Assembly: GCA_023424095.1 (NCBI GenBank)
Contig: JAFAEG010000149.1
Span: forward strand, 1 to 41,172
Origin: Pseudomonadota bacterium
GTDB lineage: Bacteria > Pseudomonadota > Alphaproteobacteria > Sphingomonadales > Sphingomonadaceae
Length of the DNA stretch: 41,172 nt
Reading direction: 5' to 3'
A model generated the notes under the pieces. That model saw nothing but the letters and a program-made list of their open reading frames with translations. It did no database searches and had not been told where the DNA came from. Position 1 is the stretch's first letter; every line of letters begins with the position of its first letter. A program made the translations under genes and the position numbers. Positions 32,784-40,489 of the stretch are shown here, piece after piece.

Positions 32784-33214
32784 CCCTTGATGATCGGCGC
32801 CTGCTGACGCGCCGGGGCCGAACCCATTTCGGCGTAGGTCGTCGTGATCGCCCAGCCGGCGAGGCCGAGGAGGACCAGCCAGCTGCCGGCAATCCCGGCC
32901 ATGCGCAGCGGCGACAATTTGTCCTTGTCCATGCCGAAGGCGTGGGCGATTCGGGCGAGAAAGAAGATGATCGTCGCGATCCACAGCGGCAGCGACCAGG
33001 CCCCGGCCAGTTCCAGCAGCACCAGCAGGACCAGGAAGAACGGCACATTTTCGATATAATTTGCGTGCGCGCGCATCCGCTTGAGCAAGGCGGGGCTGCC
33101 GCCATCGCCGTGCAATATCTGCTGCGACCGGCGCACCTGCGAGACGCGCAGGCTCAGCCAGATGTGCAGGAGAGCGGCGGCGCCCGCGGCGGTCAGCGAA
33201 ATCGGCAGCAACAT
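32780..33214 (-). CDS. MAPEG family membrane protein
   Basis: This 144-residue protein has four hydrophobic segments and the MAPEG hallmarks: the RAHANYIENVPFFL stretch (residues about 48-61) and the ARIAHAFGM region. The family in bacteria is poorly known, with some members binding glutathione. GGGGA lies about 8 bases before ATG 33214. The long frame continuing upstream to 34090 on this strand is antisense to plsX and is not used. It is divergent from the rpmF promoter. Confidence 0.88.
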   Translation of the reverse strand: MLLPISLTAAGAAALLHIWLSLRVSQVRRSQQILHGDGGSPALLKRMRAHANYIENVPFFLVLLVLLELAGAWSLPLWIATIIFFLARIAHAFGMDKDKLSPLRMAGIAGSWLVLLGLAGWAITTTYAEMGSAPARQQAPIIKG

Positions 33215-33263
33215 GGTCTTCGGTCCCCTTATTTGCGCCAACCTTGCATGCCGCCCCAAGCGC

Positions 33264-33291
33264 TTGCAACCGCCGCCGAAATTGCTATAGG
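33264..33291 (+). promoter_or_regulatory. Sigma-70-like promoter of rpmF
   Basis: TTGCAA (33264-33269), a 16-base spacer and TATAGG (33286-33291) precede a leader of about 110 bases ahead of rpmF. It probably drives rpmF-plsX-fabH. Confidence 0.5.
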
Positions 33292-33325
33292 CCACGGCCT
33301 TCCGCGCGCTACCGGACGAGCAGAG

Positions 33326-33349
33326 GGTAACGGACCATTTCCGTTGACC
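33326..33349 (+). promoter_or_regulatory. Leader hairpin before rpmF
   Basis: AACGGA (33329-33334) pairs with TCCGTT (33340-33345) around a CCATT loop, with flanking GGT/ACC extending the stem. It sits in the untranslated leader of a ribosomal protein gene, where feedback sites are common. Regulation is inferred. Confidence 0.35.
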
Positions 33350-33405
33350 GATGCATCCGCGCTCGCCACATCCATTTGCTTGAGAGATAAGAGGCATAAG
33401 CCGCC

Positions 33406-33585
33406 ATGGCCGTTCCCAAAAGAAAAACGACGCCGTCCAAGCGGGGCATGCGTCGCAGCCACGACGCCATCTCGCCGATGAGCTTCCAGGAATGCCCGAA
33501 TTGTGGCGAACTGAAGCTGCCGCACAATCTGTGCCGCGCTTGCGGTCACTATAACGGCCGCGAAGTCCTCCCGACCGAGGCTTGA
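33406..33585 (+). CDS. rpmF: 50S ribosomal protein L32
   Basis: This 59-residue protein is a clear L32: MAVPKRKTTPSKRGMRRSHD at the start, followed by a zinc ribbon with Cys30, Cys33, Cys43 and Cys46. It is a component of the large subunit. AAGAGG lies about 11 bases before the ATG. It opens the conserved rpmF-plsX-fabH block; plsX starts 38 bases on. Confidence 0.97.
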   Translation: MAVPKRKTTPSKRGMRRSHDAISPMSFQECPNCGELKLPHNLCRACGHYNGREVLPTEA

Positions 33586-33623
33586 GCCCTGCCCGCGCGC
33601 ATCGATCAGGGAGTGACCGGTTG

Positions 33624-34670
33624 ATGAGCGGGCCGCGGATCGCAATCGACGCAATGGGCGGCGATCTGGGACCGGAAGCCACGGTCGCCGGAGCCGCGCG
33701 CGCGTACAAGCGCCGCGACGATCTGAGCTTCACCTTCTTCGGCGACGAGGCGCAGATCGCGCCTTTGCTGGCTGGCGAGTCCGCTTTGGCCGCGGTCAGC
33801 CGCACCGTGCATTGCGACGACGCGATCAAGGGCGACGAGAAGCCGACCCAGGCGATCCGCCGTGCCAAGACCACCTCCATGGGCCGCGCCATCGCGGCGG
33901 TGAAGGAAGGCGAGGCCGATGCGCTCGTCTCCGGCGGCAATACCGGCGCGCTGATGGCGATGTCGAAGATCGCGCTGCGCACTTTGAAGGGCATCGACCG
34001 CCCCGCCCTGGCCGGGCTGATGCCCTCGCTCGGCGACACCGACGCGGTGATGCTGGATCTCGGCGCCAACACCGAAGTCGACGTCACCAACCTCGTCCAG
34101 TTCGCCTTGATGGGCGCCGCCTATGCCCGCGTCGTGCTGGAGCTCGAGGAGCCGCGCGTTCGCCTGCTCAACATCGGCAGCGAGGCGCAGAAGGGCACGG
34201 ACGATCTGAAGGATGCCGCCGCCCACCTGAAGGCCGCTGCGGATTCCCTGCGCATGCGCTTCGATGGCTTCATCGAGGGCAATCAGATTTCGCGCGGCGA
34301 CGTCGACGTGATCGTCACCGACGGCTTTTCCGGCAATATCGCGCTGAAGACGATGGAGGGCACCGCCCGCTATATCGGCGATCTGATCCGCCGCGCCTTC
34401 GCCAATTCGATCCGCTCGAAAGTCGGCTTCGCCATCTCGCGGCCGGCGACGCAATTGCTGCGCCACCATCTCGATCCGAACAATCACAATGGCGGCGTCT
34501 TCCTCGGCCTCAACGGCCTGGTCGTGAAGAGCCACGGCAGCGCCAACGATATCGGCGTTGCCAACGCGATCCGGGTCGCGGCGCGGATGGTCCGGCAGGA
34601 CCTGATTCGCCGCATCACCGAGGATCTGGCGCAGGTCGGCGGCGCGCCGGCCACAAAAGCGAGTGCATAA
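33624..34670 (+). CDS. plsX: Phosphate acyltransferase PlsX
   Basis: This 348-residue cytosolic or peripheral enzyme converts acyl-ACP to acyl-phosphate, the acyl donor for PlsY in phospholipid synthesis. The sequence runs from IAIDAMGGDLGPE through DALVSGGNTGALMA and DLGANTEVD to the late NNHNGGVFLGLNGLVVKSHG block, all family signatures, with normal length. The ATG at 33624 was preferred over the upstream extension, which has no ribosome site. fabH follows 4 bases after its stop, so the two are tightly coupled. Confidence 0.97.
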   Translation: MSGPRIAIDAMGGDLGPEATVAGAARAYKRRDDLSFTFFGDEAQIAPLLAGESALAAVSRTVHCDDAIKGDEKPTQAIRRAKTTSMGRAIAAVKEGEADALVSGGNTGALMAMSKIALRTLKGIDRPALAGLMPSLGDTDAVMLDLGANTEVDVTNLVQFALMGAAYARVVLELEEPRVRLLNIGSEAQKGTDDLKDAAAHLKAAADSLRMRFDGFIEGNQISRGDVDVIVTDGFSGNIALKTMEGTARYIGDLIRRAFANSIRSKVGFAISRPATQLLRHHLDPNNHNGGVFLGLNGLVVKSHGSANDIGVANAIRVAARMVRQDLIRRITEDLAQVGGAPATKASA

Positions 34671-34674
34671 GATC

Positions 34675-35643
34675 ATGAGTAAAGTGCGTCGTTCCGTCAT
34701 TGCCGGCACCGGTGCGGCGCTGCCGCCGCGGCGGGTGACCAATGAAGAGCTGGCGCAGCAGGTCGACACGACCGACGAATGGATCGTCGAGCGGACCGGC
34801 ATCCGCGCCCGCCACATCGCCGCCGATGGCGAGACCACTTCGACGCTCGCCACCGATGCGGCCCGCAAGGCGCTCGCCGCCGCTGGGATCGACGCCAGCC
34901 AGATCGGCCTGATCGTGCTTGCCACGGCGACCCCCGACCAAACGTTCCCGGCCAGCGCCACGCGCGTGCAGACCGCATTGGGCATCGACGATTGCATCGC
35001 CTTCGACGTCGCCGCCGTCTGCACCGGCTTCCTCTACGCGCTGTCGGTGGCCGACAATATGCTGAAGGGCGGCATGGCCGATCATGCTTTGGTAATCGGC
35101 GCAGAGACGTTCAGCCGAATCCTCGACTGGGAAGACCGCGCCACCTGCGTGCTGTTCGGCGACGGCGCCGGCGCGCTGGTGCTGAGCGCGCAGGAGACTG
35201 ACGGTCAGGGCGTGCTCGCCACCCGTCTGCACGCCGACGGCCGGCACAATGATCTGCTCTATGTCGACGGCGGCGTCTCGACCACCGGCACGGTCGGCAA
35301 GCTGCGCATGAAGGGCAAGGAAGTGTTCCGCCACGCCGTCACCAATCTGGCGGACGTGATGGGCGAAGTGCTCGGCGCCACCGGTCACGTTGCGTCCGAA
35401 GTGGACTGGGTCGTGCCGCACCAAGCCAACAAGCGCATCCTCGACGCCACCGCCAAGAAGCTTGGGCTCGACCCGGCCCGCGTGATCGTCACCGTCGATC
35501 AGCACGCCAACACCTCCGCCGCCTCGGTGCCGCTGGCGCTCGACACGGCGGTTCGCGACGGCCGCATCGCGCGCGGCGATCTGCTGGTGCTCGAAGCGAT
35601 GGGCGGCGGCTTCACCTGGGGTGCCGCAGCGGTTCGTTACTGA
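34675..35643 (+). CDS. fabH: Beta-ketoacyl-ACP synthase III
   Basis: This 322-residue enzyme starts fatty acid synthesis by condensing acetyl-CoA with malonyl-ACP. The catalytic triad is complete: Cys116 (DVAAVCTGF), His249 (VPHQANKRI) and Asn279 (QHANTSAAS). The length is typical. The in-frame ATG at 34663 lies inside plsX and was not used; ATG 34675 is 4 bases after the plsX stop. It is the last gene of the rpmF-plsX-fabH unit; ihfA has its own promoter. Confidence 0.97.
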   Translation: MSKVRRSVIAGTGAALPPRRVTNEELAQQVDTTDEWIVERTGIRARHIAADGETTSTLATDAARKALAAAGIDASQIGLIVLATATPDQTFPASATRVQTALGIDDCIAFDVAAVCTGFLYALSVADNMLKGGMADHALVIGAETFSRILDWEDRATCVLFGDGAGALVLSAQETDGQGVLATRLHADGRHNDLLYVDGGVSTTGTVGKLRMKGKEVFRHAVTNLADVMGEVLGATGHVASEVDWVVPHQANKRILDATAKKLGLDPARVIVTVDQHANTSAASVPLALDTAVRDGRIARGDLLVLEAMGGGFTWGAAAVRY

Positions 35644-35669
35644 ACCGGCACAATCCGCTTGCTGTCGCA

Positions 35670-35698
35670 TTGCGCGACCGCAGAAACGGGTCTATCCT
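35670..35698 (+). promoter_or_regulatory. Promoter of ihfA
   Basis: TTGCGC (35670-35675), a 17-base spacer and TATCCT (35693-35698) place transcription start near 35705, leaving a short leader with GGGGCAGGA next to the ATG. Confidence 0.45.
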
Positions 35699-35733
35699 CA
35701 TGCTTCTAGCGACTTTCCGGGCAGGGGCAGGAT

Positions 35734-36057
35734 ATGGCGGACGCGGGCATGGCGAGAAAGCCTGAAGCGGGAACCTTGACCCGCGCCGACCTCGCGGATG
35801 TGGTTCATGGCGAAATCGGCCTGTCGCGCGCTGAATCCGCGAACATCGTCGAACGCATCCTCCACCACATGTGCCACGCTCTGTCCGAGGGGCAGAACGT
35901 CAAGATTTCCGGCTTCGGCAGCTTCATCCTGCGCGACAAGGGGCAGCGGGTCGGCCGCAATCCCAAGACCGGCGTCGAAGTGCCGATCGCGCCGCGCCGC
36001 GTCCTCACCTTCCGCGCCAGTCAGATCATGCGCGAACGGGTTTCGCGCGCCGGCTAA
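35734..36057 (+). CDS. ihfA: Integration host factor subunit alpha
   Basis: This 107-residue HU/IHF-family protein has the conserved LTRADLADVVHGEIGLS start, the SGFGSFILRDK core and the DNA-clamp arm GRNPKTGVEVPIAPRRV. With the beta subunit, encoded elsewhere, it bends DNA sharply for transcription, recombination and replication. Its N-terminus is about 13 residues longer than in E. coli; an in-frame ATG at 35749 would shorten it by five. The following merR-type gene starts 17 bases after the stop, the usual alphaproteobacterial arrangement. Confidence 0.95.
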   Translation: MADAGMARKPEAGTLTRADLADVVHGEIGLSRAESANIVERILHHMCHALSEGQNVKISGFGSFILRDKGQRVGRNPKTGVEVPIAPRRVLTFRASQIMRERVSRAG

Positions 36058-36074
36058 GCCCGGCGGACCGGCCT

Positions 36075-36494
36075 ATGGCGGGCAAGAGCCCCCAAGCCTT
36101 CAGGACCATCGGCGAGCTGGCCGAAGAGCTTGGTATAGCCCAGCATATCCTGCGCTATTGGGAGACGCGTTTCCCGCAGCTCAAGCCGCTGCAGCGCGCC
36201 GGCAACCGCCGTTACTACCGGCCGGAGGACGTGGCGCTGGCCAAGCGCATCCACCGCCTGCTGAACCAGGACGGCTACACGATCCGCGGCGTGCAGAAGG
36301 TGCTGAGCGGACGATCGGGCACGGCCGGGTCAGAGCTTGCCGACAGCAGATCCGTCGCGCCGCCAAACCCCGCGCCTTCGGCTGCGCCGGCAGCCTCAGC
36401 CGCACCGGCCGGCGCCGGCCACCTGCGCGAGATACGCGACGGCCTCGCCGCCGCGCTCGCGGACAGCATCATTGAGCCGTCAGGAAAGTCCTGA
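36075..36494 (+). CDS. MerR family transcription regulator
   Basis: This 139-residue protein has a MerR winged helix at residues about 9-78 (RTIGELAEELGIAQHILRYWETRFPQLKP, then NRRYYRPEDVALAKRIHRLL). An Ala/Pro-rich linker and a short helix close it. No metal-binding Cys motif is present, so it is not a classic mercury sensor. In alphaproteobacteria this gene accompanies ihfA; its targets are not defined. The last 26 bases overlap the convergent hydrolase gene. Confidence 0.88.
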   Translation: MAGKSPQAFRTIGELAEELGIAQHILRYWETRFPQLKPLQRAGNRRYYRPEDVALAKRIHRLLNQDGYTIRGVQKVLSGRSGTAGSELADSRSVAPPNPAPSAAPAASAAPAGAGHLREIRDGLAAALADSIIEPSGKS

Positions 36495-37341
36495 GCTCAC
36501 GCTGGAACACCTCCGGCTCGTCCCACATGATGAAGTGATAGGCGTTCGGCACGTGGATCATCCGTGCGTGCGGAATGCCGGCATAGGAGGCGCGGTAATA
36601 TTCGGTCATCTGCTCCTGGCTGACCGGCGCGCTGGACGGCCGCACCCACAGCACCGTGACCGGGATGCTGATGCGGCTCAGCTCCGGCATCAGATTGGTC
36701 GTGATCAGATCATACATGCCCTGCCCGGACACCCTGTCGTCGCTGGCGAGGCCATGGCGGACGGCGAGCGGACGGAGGGCTTCGGTCCGCACCATCTGAG
36801 CGATGGTCGCGGTCTGCTGCTGGGTGCGCCCCGGCTCCGTCGCTGAAGCGATGCCGGCACGGACCTGTTCAGCGATGGGGCGAACGCTCTCCGGCGTTGC
36901 GGTCGGCCCGGCAAACATGGCCCCGAGGAACGGGAACATGTCGACCACCATCAGCTTCGAAACGAGGCCAGGATGGCGGGCGGCGACCATCATGCCCCAG
37001 CTGCCGCCCATCGAATGACCGACGATGGCGGGGTTCCGCAGCCCCGACGCCCGGATGTAGCGGGCGATCTCCTCGGCCACCGGGGCGAGCACCGGGCCAT
37101 CCGCATTGGCGCCCGCCGGACGGCCGGCGAAGCCGGAGACGTGGACGAGGTGATAGCGATAGCCGGGCATGGCCGCGATCGTGCTGTCCCAGACTTCCGG
37201 CGAGGAACTGAGCCCGGGGATCAGGATCACGTCAGGCCCCTCGCCGCGGACGGTCACGCCGATCCGGTCGCTGGTGAATTGGGCGGCGGCGGCCGCCGGC
37301 AAGGCGACGAGCGCCAACAGGAAGGCTAGCAAGCGGATCAT
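36469..37341 (-). CDS. Exported alpha/beta hydrolase
   Basis: This 290-residue protein has a Sec signal (MIRLLAFLLALVALPAAAAA) and an alpha/beta hydrolase domain. The oxyanion-type motif is LIPGLSSSPEVW, and the nucleophile elbow is GHSMGG (Ser in VGHSMGGSWG). A late acidic residue and a His near the C-terminus (NAYHFIMWDEP) could complete the triad. The substrate is unknown; esterase activity is likely. AGGAG precedes the ATG, and its ATG overlaps the stop of the XRE gene (ATGA), so it is the third gene of the operon. It overlaps the merR end by 26 bases. Confidence 0.88.
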   Translation of the reverse strand: MIRLLAFLLALVALPAAAAAQFTSDRIGVTVRGEGPDVILIPGLSSSPEVWDSTIAAMPGYRYHLVHVSGFAGRPAGANADGPVLAPVAEEIARYIRASGLRNPAIVGHSMGGSWGMMVAARHPGLVSKLMVVDMFPFLGAMFAGPTATPESVRPIAEQVRAGIASATEPGRTQQQTATIAQMVRTEALRPLAVRHGLASDDRVSGQGMYDLITTNLMPELSRISIPVTVLWVRPSSAPVSQEQMTEYYRASYAGIPHARMIHVPNAYHFIMWDEPEVFQRELRTFLTAQ

Positions 37342-37550
37342 CGTGGGCTCCTGGCATCGTGGGGGTTGGGGAAGATGAGTTCGACCGAAACGCCGAGCGC
37401 CGCGGCGATTCGGTAAGCGAGATCGAGCGAAGGGTCGTGCCGCTCCGTCTCCAGCGCGTTGATCGCCTGGCGCGAGACGCCGATCCGCTGGGCCAGATCC
37501 TCCTGCGTCAGCCCGTGTTCGGCGCGCAGCAGCTTCAAGCGGCTCTTCAT
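37338..37550 (-). CDS. Short XRE-type HTH regulator
   Basis: This 70-residue protein is little more than a Cro/C1-type helix-turn-helix (residues about 3-58: LKLLRAEHGLTQEDLAQRIG, then SRQAINALETERHDPS). Such small single-domain regulators usually pair with a neighbouring small membrane protein. ATG 37550 was chosen because it overlaps the stop of the upstream membrane gene (ATGA); the frame open to 37619 lies inside that gene. Its own stop overlaps the start of the hydrolase. A palindrome in the operon promoter may be its operator. Confidence 0.9.
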   Translation of the reverse strand: MKSRLKLLRAEHGLTQEDLAQRIGVSRQAINALETERHDPSLDLAYRIAAALGVSVELIFPNPHDARSPR

Positions 37551-37942
37551 GCCCGGGAGGTCCGGACGAAGGGCGAGAGCATCCCGAACACGCCCCAGAA
37601 GAGCGGATAGACCAACCACATCGGGAAAGACGGCACGTCGAGAAACTGGCTGGCGAAGCCCCAGAGCACGGCGATCGAGATCGTCAGGCCGGCGGCGGCG
37701 ATGCCCAGCTTGAACGTCAGTGCCCGCATGAATTCGTCCATCGCGGCGATCGAGCGATAGGCGACGACAAACTGGCCGAGCACGGAGGCCGCGATCAGGA
37801 TCACCACCGGCCAGCCGAGCCAGGGGGTGAGGAAGCCGGCAAGCTTTGCCCAGACAAGGAACGCCAGCCCGGCGAGAAACAGCAGCCAGTTCAGGATCGA
37901 CCCAACCACATAAAGCCGCGTCGATGGCCAGTTTTCCGCCAT
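37547..37942 (-). CDS. Four-helix membrane protein paired with the XRE regulator
   Basis: This 131-residue protein has four hydrophobic segments (roughly residues 10-32, 40-60, 74-97 and 104-125) and a charged loop around residues 62-70 (RSIAAMDEFMR). I do not recognise a named function. It is the first gene of the XRE operon, with GGAG before ATG 37942. A small membrane protein followed by a short XRE regulator is a recurrent bacterial arrangement, but what it senses is unknown. Confidence 0.8.
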   Translation of the reverse strand: MAENWPSTRLYVVGSILNWLLFLAGLAFLVWAKLAGFLTPWLGWPVVILIAASVLGQFVVAYRSIAAMDEFMRALTFKLGIAAAGLTISIAVLWGFASQFLDVPSFPMWLVYPLFWGVFGMLSPFVRTSRA

Positions 37943-37972
37943 GTAAGGAACTCCTGTCTAAATGTCAGGAGA

Positions 37973-38002
37973 TCTTTACGTCTGCACTTCAAGTGATGTC
38001 AA
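37973..38002 (-). promoter_or_regulatory. Promoter and operator of the XRE operon
   Basis: On the minus strand, TTGACA (38002-37997) is a consensus -35 and TAAAGA (37978-37973) the -10, with an 18-base spacer. Between them lies the palindrome CACTTGAAGTG (37985-37995), and ACTTGA is repeated directly 10 bases apart. This is the natural place for autoregulation by the XRE protein. Confidence 0.6.
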
Positions 38003-38026
38003 GTTCTCCTTCCATCGCCACCGGGC

Positions 38027-38947
38027 TCAGATCCCCTGCGTATAGGCTGCGCAGGTCTGCAAGGTGCCGCCCTGGAAGCCGCGCTGCAGCGCTTCCTGGC
38101 GCTGCGCGGAGGTGCCGTGGGTGAAGCTTTCCGGCACCGGGCGGCGGCCGGCCGAGCGCTGCAAAGTATCGTCGCCGATCGCCTCGGCCGCGCGCATGCC
38201 CTCCGCCATATCGTCCGCATCGAGCTGGTCGCCGGAGCGGGCGACATTCGCCGCCCACACGCCCGCGAGGCAATCCGCCTGCAATTCCATCCGCACCTGC
38301 AGCGCGTTCGATTGCGCCTCGCTCGCCCCGCCCTGCGCGGTGCGGATGCGGTTGCTGGTCCCAGTGATGGTCTGGATGTGATGGCCGGCCTCGTGCGCGA
38401 TCACATAAGCACCGGCAAAGTCGCCCGACGCGCCGAAGCGGTTCGACAATTCGTCGAAGAAGGTGAGATCGATATAGATGCCCTGGTCGGCCGGGCAGTA
38501 AAATGGCCCCATCGCCGACTGGGCTGCGCCGCAACCGGTCGACACGCCCTGGGTGAAGAAGTTCAGCTTCGGCGGCTGATAGCGCTGGCCCGCCTGCGCG
38601 AACAATTGCGTCCAGACCTGTTCGGTCGAGCCGTTCACGTTGCAGGCGAAGCGGTGGACCTCGCTTTGCGTGCACGCCTCCGCGCCGCTCTTCGCCGCGC
38701 CGCTACTCTGGGGCGCGCCGACCACGCCGGAACCGCCGCCGCCGAACAGGCCGCCCAGCCCGCCGCCGAACACGACCATCAAAACGATCACGACGATGAC
38801 GCCCATGATGCCGAAGCGGCCGGCGATCAGGCTGAGGATCATCCCCATTCCGCCACCTCCCCCCCCGCCGCCGAAGCCGAAGCCACCGCCGCTGCCGCGG
38901 CCGCGATCTTCCACGTTGGAGCCGAAATCGTCCCGATCAAAACGCAT
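38027..38947 (-). CDS. Neutral zinc metallopeptidase, YpfJ type
   Basis: This 306-residue protein begins with a Gly-rich cytoplasmic stretch (RGSGGGFGFGGGGGG), has one membrane helix at about residues 37-62, and then a periplasmic zinc peptidase domain with HEAGHHIQ (HExxH). The later MELQADCLAG supplies the third ligand region. This layout matches the YpfJ/KPN_02809-type family. Start ATG 38947 follows the usual MRFDRDDFGSNVEDR opening. Its role is unproven; it is divergent from bdhA. Confidence 0.9.
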   Translation of the reverse strand: MRFDRDDFGSNVEDRGRGSGGGFGFGGGGGGGGMGMILSLIAGRFGIMGVIVVIVLMVVFGGGLGGLFGGGGSGVVGAPQSSGAAKSGAEACTQSEVHRFACNVNGSTEQVWTQLFAQAGQRYQPPKLNFFTQGVSTGCGAAQSAMGPFYCPADQGIYIDLTFFDELSNRFGASGDFAGAYVIAHEAGHHIQTITGTSNRIRTAQGGASEAQSNALQVRMELQADCLAGVWAANVARSGDQLDADDMAEGMRAAEAIGDDTLQRSAGRRPVPESFTHGTSAQRQEALQRGFQGGTLQTCAAYTQGI

Positions 38948-39077
38948 GGCCAGTCCCACCCTCAAAAGGAGTCGCTACGCTAGCAGAATGATCGGAAGCG
39001 CGGCAGGTTTCATGTCGCGCGCTCGCAATCGTCACCGAACCCGCTAGAGAGGCGGCCAACCTCATTCGGAGACACTC

Positions 39078-39860
39078 ATGCTGCTTTCGGGCAAGACCGC
39101 CCTCGTCACCGGTTCAACCTCCGGCATCGGCCTGGCCACCGCCAAGGCGCTCGCCGCCGAGGGCGCAAACGTGATGCTGAACGGCTTTGGCGAGCCGGAC
39201 GTGATCGAGGATATCCGCGCCCGGCTTGAGCAGGGCGGCGGCAAGGTCGCGCATGACGCTGCCGACCTGACCGACCCGGCGGCGATCGAGGCGATGATCA
39301 AGCGGACCGCGGCCGAACTCGGCACGATCGACATCCTGGTCAACAATGCCGGCACCCAGCATGTCGCGCCGATCGACGAATTCCCGGTCGAGAAATGGGC
39401 ATTGATCATGGCGCTGAACCTGACCGCGCCGTTCCACGCCATCCGCCTCGCTTTGCCGGCGATGAAGCGCAAGGGCTGGGGCCGGATCATCAACACCGCG
39501 TCGGCGCACAGCCTGGTCGCGAGCCCGAACAAGGCGCCTTATGTCGCGTCGAAGCACGGGATCGCCGGCCTGACCAAATCGGTGGCGCTGGAAACGGCGC
39601 GGTCCGGCGTTACGGTGAATTGCATCAGCCCCGGCTATGTCTGGACGCCGATGGTGGAAAACCAGATCCCCGATCAAATGCGCACCCGCGGCCTGACCCG
39701 TGAACAGGTGATGGAAGACGTCCTGCTCGCCGCCCAGCCGACCAAGCAGTTCGTCCAGGTCGATCAGGTCGCGGCGCTGGCGCTGTTCCTGTGCCGCGAC
39801 GAGGCGAGCGCGATCACGGGCGCCAATTACAGCATGGACGGCGGCTGGACCGCGCAGTGA
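39078..39860 (+). CDS. bdhA: 3-hydroxybutyrate dehydrogenase
   Basis: This 260-residue SDR has the cofactor motif TGSTSGIG, the NNAGTQHVAPIDEFP stretch typical of D-3-hydroxybutyrate dehydrogenases, the catalytic Ser142, Tyr155 and Lys159 (YVASK), and the family's LAAQPTKQFV segment near the end. It oxidises 3-hydroxybutyrate to acetoacetate with NAD+, a step in polyhydroxybutyrate turnover. No polyhydroxyalkanoate genes are adjacent here. GGAG lies before the ATG. Confidence 0.92.
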   Translation: MLLSGKTALVTGSTSGIGLATAKALAAEGANVMLNGFGEPDVIEDIRARLEQGGGKVAHDAADLTDPAAIEAMIKRTAAELGTIDILVNNAGTQHVAPIDEFPVEKWALIMALNLTAPFHAIRLALPAMKRKGWGRIINTASAHSLVASPNKAPYVASKHGIAGLTKSVALETARSGVTVNCISPGYVWTPMVENQIPDQMRTRGLTREQVMEDVLLAAQPTKQFVQVDQVAALALFLCRDEASAITGANYSMDGGWTAQ

Positions 39861-39885
39861 GGCTGGCAGGTTCGAAAGGTTCAAA

Positions 39886-40371
39886 CTACCCAAAGTCCCC
39901 CACGAAACGCTGAAAAAGTTCAATGTTTTCAGTCGAGGGTTCGACCTGCAAATCCTGTGTCCTGAGCACTGCGAAGAGCAGCCTGTTGTCGTGGCGGATA
40001 TGTTCGCCGCACTGCCGGCCGCGATAGAAGACCGGGCGAACTTCGCCCACGAGCATGCGCTCCAGGGAGAGGTCGACGGCCCGGCTCCTCCCCCAGGCGA
40101 GCGCCAGATCATAGGCCCGAGCGAAGCTCGCCGCGTCCGGCCGGTCGCGGAGCAGATAGACCGCCTTCTTGGTCTTGCCGACCGCGCGGGCGGAGGCACA
40201 AATGCAGCCCGACAAGGCCAGCCGCGCGATGAAGCCGCGCTGTCGCTCCGGGGTCCAGCCATCGTGCCGCGCCTTCACCGGCACCGGATCGAAATCGAGC
40301 GCGGCCCATTCGTCGGCATCGAGCAAAGCCGCGAGACGATCGGGCAGCGAATAGGGATCTGAGTCGCGCAT
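39886..40371 (-). CDS. Hypothetical protein with HTH-like segment
   Basis: This 161-residue protein is soluble and basic in its middle part. The stretch GWTPERQRGFIARLALSGCI and the following ARAVGKTKKAVYLLR resemble a helix-turn-helix of the kind seen in phage terminase-like or small DNA-binding proteins, but I do not recognise the family. I place the start at ATG 40371; the longer frame runs through a terminator and is unlikely. It lies 25 bases from the end of bdhA and is separated from the upstream gene by that terminator. Confidence 0.65.
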   Translation of the reverse strand: MRDSDPYSLPDRLAALLDADEWAALDFDPVPVKARHDGWTPERQRGFIARLALSGCICASARAVGKTKKAVYLLRDRPDAASFARAYDLALAWGRSRAVDLSLERMLVGEVRPVFYRGRQCGEHIRHDNRLLFAVLRTQDLQVEPSTENIELFQRFVGDFG

Positions 40372-40428
40372 TCCGATGATATGCGGGCGACCGCCGCCAG
40401 TAGGAAAGCGAATAGGATTCGGGGCAAC

Positions 40429-40463
40429 AAAAAGGCCGCCGCGCCCTGGGGGTGCGGCGGCCT
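40429..40463 (-). terminator. Rho-independent terminator
   Basis: On the minus strand AGGCCGCCGC (40463-40454) pairs with GCGGCGGCCT (40442-40433) around an 11-base loop, followed by a T-tract. It closes the gene for the secreted 158-residue protein. Confidence 0.88.
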
Positions 40464-40489
40464 CTTTCGTGCCGGAAATGGCGAGCCTG

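Noticed and set aside
33215..34090. Upstream extension of the MAPEG gene
   Set aside because: It is antisense to rpmF and plsX; ATG 33214 has its own ribosome site.
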